A stretch of DNA of 15,641 nt from Candidatus Poseidoniaceae archaeon (GTDB lineage Archaea; Thermoplasmatota; Poseidoniia; Poseidoniales; Poseidoniaceae), in the NCBI GenBank assembly GCA_949373265.1, contig CASICT010000034.1, positions 1 to 15,641 of the forward strand. The letters run 5' to 3'. Shown here piece after piece: positions 6,911-13,270 of this stretch; within the stretch, counting starts at the first letter, position 1; every line of letters starts with the position of its first letter. A model generated the notes under the pieces. It worked only from the letters and a program-made list of their open reading frames with translations. It had not been told where the DNA came from and made no database searches. Position numbers and translations under genes: made by a program.

Positions 6911-8671
6911 ATGCTAAGAACACCCCCATCATTCAAGAAGGGTGGAATCACGAACCACCCCGTAGGGGTGTTAAAGGTCGAGTTGCCACAAGGTAATATT
7001 ATCGAGGAAAGGCGTGGAGGCGTAGGCATCCTTGCCACCTTGGTTGGAGAGATGATTAAAATCAACTCCAACGGTTACATTCGATGTGAAAGAACGCCTG
7101 CTGAGGCAATGCCTAGGATTGGACAAGTCGTCGTAACCAATGGCATAATTGCTGCAGCAATTCACGAAGCAGATGCGATTTTGGAGGGTGTTGAGGCTCT
7201 TATCGAAATTGAATCCGACAGTTCAGAACTGGATTGTATCCTTCAATTGATTGAAGATGTTGATACTTACAGAATATTGGACCTGCACCCTAATGCTAGA
7301 TTAAACATCGAAGCACCTGAAGAAAACCGTTCATCAAACTGGTGGGATGATGCAAATAACAAATCAACAGGATGGACAAAGGCGAGCCGGTTGCCGACGA
7401 TTGAAGCATCGGTAGAAGCTCCAGAGTTCATCCAAGCCAAAGCAGCATCAATGGTCCATAGGCACGCCATAGGAGGAGTTGTTCTAAAACCGGGTTGTGT
7501 ATTCTCAAATGAGACTGATTCGCTATTCAGCCTTGCAGCCAATCTAAAATTACATGGCAAACCTTTGTTGGTCATCAGTAGAAGGAGTCGAGAAGATTTA
7601 GTTGTCAACTTCGATTTGCCAACTGAAGATTGTTTGTGGCTCTCACAAAAAGATGCAGATGGTGTTCAATTTGTCGATATCGATGCAATAAAGGGAACTG
7701 TGTACGGGTTTTTAGAAGGAAATCTGCGAGCAGTTTTACTCTTAGATGGACTTGAATATTTGGCCAACATATGCGGTTCGAAAGAAGTAATTGAGATGGT
7801 ACGTGAACTTGGAGACAGGATGAGATATGAGGACGATTGTCTATTGATATCTTGTGACAAAAACGCTTGGACAAAATCTGAATCTGCTCAATTAATGCGT
7901 GCAGCACCTTACTTGGAAACCGATACAATCGAGGCATGGAATCACGATTCCGAATCACTCCTAGACCATCCATTAATGGCCCCACCTACCGAAGAAGAAC
8001 TTCTTCGATTAGCCGAATATTTAGAAGCAAACACTCCTGAATCATTTACATTCGAAAACGAACTCATTGATGATGGTTCTCAAGCCCCGGGAATATCCAC
8101 AGAGGATGAAGAAATACCGATAGAAGTGATTGAAGAGGAAATCATCATCACTGAGGTCATTGAAGAGGTTGGTGTGGAAGAGAAGGTTGGCGTCATTATT
8201 TCCAAGGTACCTCGCACCCCACAACGAATGAAGAGACGTAAATCTAGGCATCCAAAAATAATGAATGATAGAGAGACACGGACTGCAGGTTTAGCCGCTG
8301 CAACCGATGGCAAGATCGAAAGTGAGATGCCGACAAACAAGTTTCTGCCAAAGACAGTTGTAGGGCAAGGAAGAGAGGGGATTCTTCCGAATATTCCCAA
8401 TGTAATTCCAAACGAGTTACAAGATGTTGTGCGACAGAATTCAACCAAACGAATTAGTGTTATGCCAAAAGTCAAATTCGGACCTAATTCAATAGATGCT
8501 GCTGCCAAAAATGAAGTCTCAAGAAAGTCAACCATCAGCCCTGTAGCAGCAAGAGGTGTTGAAGTGCAGCGTAATATTTCTAACCGCTCACAGGCTTCAA
8601 GTGTGCCTCAGAGAAAGATTGACCTCGAAAAAGAATTGCTTTCATGGAAGTCCCAGGAGGAAGATTCATGA
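6911..8671 (+). CDS. DUF835-domain protein with N-terminal regulatory-like domain and disordered tail, 586 aa
   Basis: Residues about 195-335 match the DUF835 pattern: GKPLLVISR (216-224), CLWLSQKD (241-248), a VDIDAIKGTV segment, the hallmark LLLDGLEYLANICG (276-289), then a helix and LLISCDKNAW. DUF835 is widespread in euryarchaea and is often compared with degenerate KaiC/RecA-type folds; its biochemical role is not established. The N-terminal 20-135 (KVELPQGNI, NGYIRC, VTNGIIAAAIHEADAILEGVEAL) resembles small sensory or adaptor domains such as DUF2226/DUF4388, which is inference. After about 380 the chain is low-complexity: acidic with EVIEEE-like repeats (400-425), then basic (PRTPQRMKRRKSRHPK, 434-449), then disordered. 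The frame is open from an ATG at 6806, but that start would overlap the divergent gene. ATG 6911 is chosen, and GTG 6968 just before the first domain is also possible. The stop overlaps the next start (ATGA, 8668-8671). Confidence 0.8.
   Translation: MLRTPPSFKKGGITNHPVGVLKVELPQGNIIEERRGGVGILATLVGEMIKINSNGYIRCERTPAEAMPRIGQVVVTNGIIAAAIHEADAILEGVEALIEIESDSSELDCILQLIEDVDTYRILDLHPNARLNIEAPEENRSSNWWDDANNKSTGWTKASRLPTIEASVEAPEFIQAKAASMVHRHAIGGVVLKPGCVFSNETDSLFSLAANLKLHGKPLLVISRRSREDLVVNFDLPTEDCLWLSQKDADGVQFVDIDAIKGTVYGFLEGNLRAVLLLDGLEYLANICGSKEVIEMVRELGDRMRYEDDCLLISCDKNAWTKSESAQLMRAAPYLETDTIEAWNHDSESLLDHPLMAPPTEEELLRLAEYLEANTPESFTFENELIDDGSQAPGISTEDEEIPIEVIEEEIIITEVIEEVGVEEKVGVIISKVPRTPQRMKRRKSRHPKIMNDRETRTAGLAAATDGKIESEMPTNKFLPKTVVGQGREGILPNIPNVIPNELQDVVRQNSTKRISVMPKVKFGPNSIDAAAKNEVSRKSTISPVAARGVEVQRNISNRSQASSVPQRKIDLEKELLSWKSQEEDS
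6921..6970 (+). promoter_or_regulatory. Mutually exclusive short hairpins at the 5' end of the DUF835 gene
   Basis: Four complementary blocks lie within 50 bases. CACCC (6921-6925) can pair with GGGTG (6940-6944). GGGTGG (6940-6945) can instead pair with CCACCC (6955-6960). CACCCC (6956-6961) can pair with GGGGTG (6965-6970) around a GTA loop. These pairings compete, as in an attenuator or translational switch. If translation starts at GTG 6968, the last hairpin would bury the start codon. If it starts at ATG 6911, this is early coding sequence and the pattern may be chance. Confidence 0.25.
8655..8660 (+). promoter_or_regulatory. Shine-Dalgarno site fixing the start of the DnaA-like gene
   Basis: AGGAGG lies seven bases before the ATG at 8668, inside the 3' end of the DUF835 gene. 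An in-frame ATG at 8644 exists but has no comparable site. The strong match and the ATGA stop/start overlap at 8668-8671 make 8668 the likely start. Confidence 0.8.
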
Positions 8672-10419
8672 GTGTATCGCACCAAGAGAAACTACAACTA
8701 GCTCTTTCCAATGCTCGTCAAGTATTGGGTAAGAAGAGCAAAGTTGGTAGTCCTGCACTTTCAAAACTGAACCGCTTACGAGGAATTGAATCGATTGAAG
8801 ATTCACGTGAAGGTAACTTAATATCACGCAACAGAGTAAAAACGCGACCGGTTTTTGACATGGTAGCCGACCAAATATTAGGCCAAACCGAACCTTGGAA
8901 ACCAAGTATAGAACTTGAAAAGGCCGACTCTAGTTTAGCCCATATCGCTGCAGAAAGAATCAGCTTAATGAGAGAAAAGCAGGTTACTGAAGAGATTAGT
9001 GATCAATTACTAGGAGACTCGATAGGTGTACTAAAAGATGGTAGGCCGATTTGGGCTGAAGTTTTAGACTCTCAACGGGGATATGCGATTAACTCTACAG
9101 ATTATAGTTTGAAGGATTTATCATTTAGACCAAAATGGCCCCCTGTTCAAAATATGTCCGACCACAACACATGGAAGTCTTGGCATGTTGTTGAAGAAAA
9201 CTCAAGGGCCTCTCTGGCGTGTGAAAAAGTCGTTGACAAACCCGCAACATCAATGAATCCATTACTCATATTGGGAGAGAGTGGTTGCGGTAAATCACAT
9301 ATTCTTAGCGCATCGGTACAAGCGATGATTCGCCGCCAAGATGGAAATGTGCATCTACTTTCAACAACAGCCATGAGAGGATGGGAGTCACTACCCGAAG
9401 GTTGGGAAGATGCTGTTGCACATGCTAATCTAATTGCTATTGACGACCTTCATCTCGCTGAAGGAAAACTCGCTACTGAATTAGGACTGATGATTGATTA
9501 TGCCCTCAATTTGGGCGTGCAAGTCATCACTACATCACGCGTAGATTCGAATGAATGGCAAGCAAGAAGGTTATGGGAAGTCATGCGTTCAGCGACCAGT
9601 ATTTGGATTAGAAAACCAAGCGCATCATCATTGATCACACACTTGAGAAGAGAGGCTAGTGGTCGTGCTCTACTACTGGATGATTCGATGCTAGCGCGTA
9701 TTGTGAAATATGGTGGTGGGGACTGGAGAAGTACCGATGCTGCATTAGAGAAGGTGACGTTAGCAATCGAATCGGGTGAACGAATTATTTCAAGCGACGA
9801 TGTAACTAATCTGTTGGAAGACACACCTCTAATGATTACTGAACAGGAACGATACACAGAGCGTGAAGATATTCAAGACGTTGCCTCAAGAGTGGTCAGT
9901 GAAACATTGGACCACGTATACACGGGAACCGATATTGGAGGTGTTGACCTTCATGTAACGTTACCAACAATGAGCGACAATTGGGAAGTTCCAGAACTGA
10001 CCATTGCTGAAAAGGACGAGTTGCATGAAGTTCTTACCAGGGACAATTTGATTCCACATGTCACAACAACGTTAACTATCGACGAGAGAGAAGAGTTTTT
10101 ACTTCATTCAGAATCTAAAATAGATGGCCTTGACAATGTTAGAATCAGAGAAACCACTGCTAGTATCAATAATCTAACCGACCAAATGTTTGAAGAAATG
10201 CATAGTGAGCATATCGCAAATTCAAATCACTTGATTGAACTTGAAAAAGAAATGATTATTTTGTCTGAACGGAGCAGAGAAGCGAGTGTCGAAGAATTGA
10301 TAAAAATCGCCGACAGAGTTGGAGAAATAGAGCTAGAACTCGGAAATATCTCCGAAGTTCCAAACTTTTCTCGTTTGACACCAATTGTGGTATTAGCACC
10401 TCTAGGTGGAGACAAATGA
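8668..10419 (+). CDS. DnaA/Hda-like AAA+ ATPase, 583 aa
   Basis: Residues about 170-385 form an AAA+ core that aligns by eye with bacterial DnaA. The lead-in has a conserved N..A..A...V pattern and NPLLI (197-201). Walker A GESGCGKS is at 203-210 and Walker B IAIDDLHLAEGK at 256-267 (DnaA has LLIDDIQFLAGK). A sensor-1-like QVITTSR lies at 285-291. RLWEVMRSATSIWIRKPS (301-318) occupies the arginine-finger region, and a sensor-2-like GGDWRSTDAALEKV (350-363) contains Arg354. It should bind and hydrolyse ATP. The first 160 residues are charged and unrecognised. The C-terminal 390-583 is acidic with a probable coiled coil (about 505-560), and I see no DnaA-type helix-turn-helix signature, so it is not a canonical DnaA. 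It is translationally coupled by ATGA overlaps to the DUF835 gene upstream and the cysteine-cluster gene downstream. Replication, partitioning or a signalling role are all possible. Confidence 0.82.
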   Translation: MSVSHQEKLQLALSNARQVLGKKSKVGSPALSKLNRLRGIESIEDSREGNLISRNRVKTRPVFDMVADQILGQTEPWKPSIELEKADSSLAHIAAERISLMREKQVTEEISDQLLGDSIGVLKDGRPIWAEVLDSQRGYAINSTDYSLKDLSFRPKWPPVQNMSDHNTWKSWHVVEENSRASLACEKVVDKPATSMNPLLILGESGCGKSHILSASVQAMIRRQDGNVHLLSTTAMRGWESLPEGWEDAVAHANLIAIDDLHLAEGKLATELGLMIDYALNLGVQVITTSRVDSNEWQARRLWEVMRSATSIWIRKPSASSLITHLRREASGRALLLDDSMLARIVKYGGGDWRSTDAALEKVTLAIESGERIISSDDVTNLLEDTPLMITEQERYTEREDIQDVASRVVSETLDHVYTGTDIGGVDLHVTLPTMSDNWEVPELTIAEKDELHEVLTRDNLIPHVTTTLTIDEREEFLLHSESKIDGLDNVRIRETTASINNLTDQMFEEMHSEHIANSNHLIELEKEMIILSERSREASVEELIKIADRVGEIELELGNISEVPNFSRLTPIVVLAPLGGDK

Positions 10420-10880
10420 GTAGTCCCTGGTGGATGGCAGGTGTGGCGTTTACATGCCAAGAAAATTGCGGCAAGTGTTGTGATGAACCGGGCGGGATAG
10501 TATACCTCCGCCCTGAAGATGCACAAATCATGGCTGAACATCATGCCATTGAAGTTGAAGATTGGCTCGAAAGAGATTGTAGGCAAACTTTGGACGGAAG
10601 ATGGGTGCTCAAGTCTGACCCTGTAACTGAGGTTTGTATCTACTTAGATGATGATAAGAAATGTACAACTTATCAAGCCAGACCAGCACAGTGTAAATCC
10701 TATCCATTCTGGGCTGAAAATGTACGTTCAGACCGTTCATGGCGTAAAACGGTTAGCGAGTGCCCTGGATTAGATTCTGAAGAAGCATTCATCATTGATG
10801 GTGAGACTATTCGTAGGAAAATTCTAGATGACAGGGATGCATCTCGGGGATTCCGCAAATTACCGTCAAAATCACCTTGA
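10416..10880 (+). CDS. YkgJ-family (CxxxCxxCC) cysteine-cluster protein, 154 aa
   Basis: The N-terminal motif FTCQENCGKCCDEPGG provides Cys14, Cys18, Cys21 and Cys22, the hallmark of the YkgJ/UPF0153 family, annotated as zinc- or iron-chelating. The second cluster, including Cys74, Cys83 and Cys93 in CIYLDDDKKCTTYQARPAQC followed by KSYPFW, is the family's other diagnostic block; Cys116 follows. The protein probably binds a metal or Fe-S centre; its reaction is not established for the family. Residues 30-70 hold a helix (LRPEDAQIMAEHH) common in these proteins. The start overlaps the preceding stop (ATGA at 10416-10419) and has GGTGG six bases upstream, so it is probably translated with the AAA+ ATPase. 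It is soluble with no signal peptide. A link to the AAA+ protein's function is suggested only by operon position. Confidence 0.85.
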   Translation: MSSPWWMAGVAFTCQENCGKCCDEPGGIVYLRPEDAQIMAEHHAIEVEDWLERDCRQTLDGRWVLKSDPVTEVCIYLDDDKKCTTYQARPAQCKSYPFWAENVRSDRSWRKTVSECPGLDSEEAFIIDGETIRRKILDDRDASRGFRKLPSKSP

Positions 10881-10884
10881 TATG

Positions 10885-10892
10885 TTATAAAT
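10885..10892 (+). promoter_or_regulatory. Probable archaeal TATA box for the citrate synthase gene
   Basis: TTATAAAT begins just after the stop of the YkgJ-family gene (10880). In archaea transcription starts about 25 bases downstream of the box centre, which would be near 10913-10916 and leave a leader of about 100 bases before the preferred ATG at 11012. The 131-base gap here is the longest non-coding stretch in the window, in line with a separate promoter. Confidence 0.5.
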
Positions 10893-11011
10893 TGGATTCA
10901 GACATCCATTGTAACTAAGTATCTTTTACTACACCTAATCAGCATTAATTGAATAATTTAGCGTCGCACTTATACAGAAGTGGCATGTCCCTGAGCGTGG
11001 ATGGTGATTTC

Positions 11012-12178
11012 ATGAGTGAGGACAAGTCATTGCTAGATTTGACCACAGCACACCTGAATACTGGTTTGCGAGGTGTTCCAGTTGGCACATGCAGGACATC
11101 CTATGTCACTCCAGGAGAGGGCGTTCATTATTGCGGATACCCTATTAGCGAATTAGCGATGATGTCACCTGAAGATATCGTTTATTTGCTATTCCATAAG
11201 GAACTACCAACATTAGAGCAATCCGTGGAATTTAGAGAGGATTTGCAATCGCGAGGAGCGATTCCAGATGGCATAGAACAAGTTTTGGCTACACTTCCAA
11301 AAGAAGGCCATCCAATGGACTGGCTATCAATCGGCATACATACACTTGGAATGCTTGGTGGAGTTGATGATTGGCGAGAAGATGCAATGAACCTAATTGC
11401 TAGAATGCCACGACTAATGGGCCTAATATTTAGGTACAGAGAAGGCCGAATAAGTGGTATTCCAGAAGATGATTTGTCATTACCTCTTGTTGGAAGATTT
11501 ACTAATACTCTAGATCTTGATGGAATAGACAAGGCTGTTATGAACCGGGTTTTGTCCACATATCTAGTTCTCCACATGGACCACGGAGGAGGAAACCTCT
11601 CCACCTTTGCTGGCAAAGCTGTCGCTAGCGGTCATGCTACTGTTTACTCATCAATGGCTGGAGCAATGAATGCATTATCTGGCCCATTACATGGCCGAGC
11701 AAATCAATCGTGTTTTGAATTCGTTCAGAGAATTGGAACATCCGACCCGGCTGAAGTTGAAAGATTTGTACGTGGCGAACTGGATGCAAAACGCCCAGTA
11801 TTCGGTTTCGGCCATGCTGTGTTGCGAAGTGAAGACCCTCGTGCTACTGCCCAATTTGCATTAGGCGAGGAAATTTGTCCAGATGATGAATATTTCAGAA
11901 TCATCAGAGTATTACGACAAGTTGCTCCAATGGTTCTTTCAGAAAATCCAAAGATTCGTAATACGAATGCAAATGTTGACATTGCAAGCGGGACATTACT
12001 AAATCATGTAGGACTAAAAAATGCTGAATATTATACCACCTTCTTTGGATGGGCTAGAGTTGCTGGAATCGGTGCACAAATAGTTGATGAAAGAACTGTA
12101 ATGCGTGGCGGAAAAGGAATTCCAATCTATCGTCCAAAGTATATCGCCGAAGAACAGACTCTTCGTCACTTAGATTGA
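11012..12178 (+). CDS. gltA: Citrate synthase, 388 aa
   Basis: The enzyme condenses oxaloacetate and acetyl-CoA to citrate at the entry of the TCA cycle. The catalytic residues are visible in order: His227 in SGPLHGRAN, His268 in GFGHAV, and Asp323 in NANVDIASG. MDHGGGNLSTF (189-199) and GFGHAVLRSEDPRA (265-278) are oxaloacetate-binding blocks. The N-terminal VGTCRTSYV...VHYCGYPISELA corresponds to the family's T-x-I...Y-R-G-Y-x-I-x-L-A, with Cys for the usual Arg. The frame is open from TTG 10949 and also has ATG 10985. ATG 11012 is preferred because it is preceded by GGTGAT and places the catalytic residues within a few positions of those in Thermoplasma citrate synthase. Methylcitrate synthase activity cannot be excluded. 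Its last 13 bases overlap the convergent GDPD gene. Confidence 0.92.
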   Translation: MSEDKSLLDLTTAHLNTGLRGVPVGTCRTSYVTPGEGVHYCGYPISELAMMSPEDIVYLLFHKELPTLEQSVEFREDLQSRGAIPDGIEQVLATLPKEGHPMDWLSIGIHTLGMLGGVDDWREDAMNLIARMPRLMGLIFRYREGRISGIPEDDLSLPLVGRFTNTLDLDGIDKAVMNRVLSTYLVLHMDHGGGNLSTFAGKAVASGHATVYSSMAGAMNALSGPLHGRANQSCFEFVQRIGTSDPAEVERFVRGELDAKRPVFGFGHAVLRSEDPRATAQFALGEEICPDDEYFRIIRVLRQVAPMVLSENPKIRNTNANVDIASGTLLNHVGLKNAEYYTTFFGWARVAGIGAQIVDERTVMRGGKGIPIYRPKYIAEEQTLRHLD

Positions 12179-13185
12179 ATAACCGGTCTTGGCGTTTTGC
12201 CACAACCTCGGTGTCCAATCATCCTTACAGCACTCCAACCTAATTGTTCATCACTAATCTCATGCCAAGGTGCTACATCATCTGGAGTAATTCCCTTCTT
12301 CAAATCCATCCATTGTTCATCACTCAGGGGCATAGTAGCAGGCCTAAGCCAACGAGAACTTCCACAAGGTAACTTCATACTAGGATCCGCATAATCTGTA
12401 AGAATCGATAAACCTGCATTCAATAAATCTCTTTCTAATTCTGGATGTCCAGGCCAGACATAAACCGGGAAACCATCTCGAATCTTGGTTAATCTATTCA
12501 ATTGTCTTCCATGAAGGCCAACAGGCATTCCAAGGTGGATGAAGCGCTTTGCACCTTCAAAATAATCGACCGCACATGGCATCATAGGCGCCCCCGAACG
12601 TTTTTGCGAACGCAATAGTCGCCTAAATGAATTAGCGATGAACTCAGGAGCAGCACGATATCGCTTGCTGTTATGGGTACCTGTTCTGGGAACGATTGGT
12701 AATAACCTAGACCACGGACGTTTTGAACCCGAAATTTTTGCAACTTTAGACATTTCCCGATGGAATGCATAGAACACTGCTGCTTCATCATGTATTCCGG
12801 CTTCGTCTACCATCCCACTTGCCAATTCCATTACTCGAGCCATTCTCGAGGTTGGATCTTTAGCGATTTCAGGCAGGCTGCGTTTTATTTCTAAACAAGC
12901 TACTTTCGAATGTTCCTGCCAAGGCACTAGCCATTCTTTGTCTGCCATTAGTTTCTCAAAGGAACAAAACCCAACTTTTTCTAAATCTGATAAATCCCAT
13001 TCCTCTACAATCTTTGGTCTGCCTTCAAGCATGTATTCAGGAATCGAAACAGTGTGGTCGTGATGAACAACTAATTGGTCATCAGCGGTAAGGCGCAAGT
13101 CAAACTCTACACCATCCATTCGCTGCATTGCTTCAACCAAGGAAGCATGAGTATTCTCAGCAGGCTGATTCCACCCCATTAGCAT
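12166..13185 (-). CDS. Glycerophosphodiester phosphodiesterase (GDPD) family, apparently circularly permuted, 339 aa
   Basis: GDPDs hydrolyse glycerophosphodiesters to glycerol phosphate and an alcohol, using a metal-dependent TIM barrel. The ENT motif lies at 10-12 (PAENTHASLVEAM), the metal ligands Glu27 and Asp29 in GVEFDLRLT, and His42 in VVHHDHTV. LEIK (98-101) carries Glu99 and Lys101. The usual final strands appear as FPVYVWPGHPE and GLSILTDYADPS. The HRG motif, normally the first strand just before ENT, is instead at 325-327 near the C-terminus (AVRMIGHRGCGKT). The frame upstream of the start has no HRG before a stop. All catalytic residues are present, so the enzyme is probably active. 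ATG 13185 and ATG 13179 are both possible starts. It is convergent with citrate synthase and divergent from the UMF1-type transporter. I see no signal peptide, so a cytoplasmic role in lipid head-group recycling is likely. Confidence 0.85.
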   Translation of the reverse strand: MLMGWNQPAENTHASLVEAMQRMDGVEFDLRLTADDQLVVHHDHTVSIPEYMLEGRPKIVEEWDLSDLEKVGFCSFEKLMADKEWLVPWQEHSKVACLEIKRSLPEIAKDPTSRMARVMELASGMVDEAGIHDEAAVFYAFHREMSKVAKISGSKRPWSRLLPIVPRTGTHNSKRYRAAPEFIANSFRRLLRSQKRSGAPMMPCAVDYFEGAKRFIHLGMPVGLHGRQLNRLTKIRDGFPVYVWPGHPELERDLLNAGLSILTDYADPSMKLPCGSSRWLRPATMPLSDEQWMDLKKGITPDDVAPWHEISDEQLGWSAVRMIGHRGCGKTPRPVIQSK

Positions 13186-13216
13186 GGCTTGGTAGGATTT
13201 CGTTATTGAATCATAC

Positions 13217-13235
13217 GCCGGTTAACTAATCCGGC
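13217..13235. promoter_or_regulatory. GC inverted repeat in the divergent intergenic region
   Basis: GCCGG (13217-13221) and CCGGC (13231-13235) flank a 9-base AT-rich spacer, inside the 85 bases between the divergent GDPD and transporter genes. Both promoters must lie here, so this could be an operator or a hairpin. The arms are only five bases and there is no further support. Confidence 0.25.
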
Positions 13236-13270
13236 CCAACCATCATAAGCAAACATGCGGGTCATTAAGC

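Noticed and set aside
8080..8535. A 151-codon open frame on the minus strand inside the DUF835 gene.
   Set aside because: It is a shadow of the low-complexity coding strand. Its Ser/Ile/Thr-rich translation has no motif, and the plus-strand gene is well supported.
8668..10419. Calling the AAA+ gene dnaA and looking for a replication origin beside it.
   Set aside because: No DnaA-type DNA-binding domain, no cluster of DnaA boxes or archaeal origin-recognition repeats, and no AT-rich unwinding region are visible nearby. The flanks are coding.
10949..11011. Extension of citrate synthase to the TTG at 10949 or the ATG at 10985.
   Set aside because: The extra residues are not part of the citrate synthase domain, TTG is a rare start, and ATG 11012 has a better upstream site and gives near-standard residue numbering.
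11182..11616. A 144-codon minus-strand open frame inside the citrate synthase gene.
   Set aside because: It lies wholly opposite a conserved enzyme and its translation resembles no protein family.
12166..12220. GHRGCGKT near the GDPD C-terminus exactly fits the Walker A pattern GxxxxGKT.
   Set aside because: The rest of the protein carries GDPD catalytic motifs, there is no Walker B or P-loop fold around it, and only eight residues follow. The HRG reading explains the motif better.
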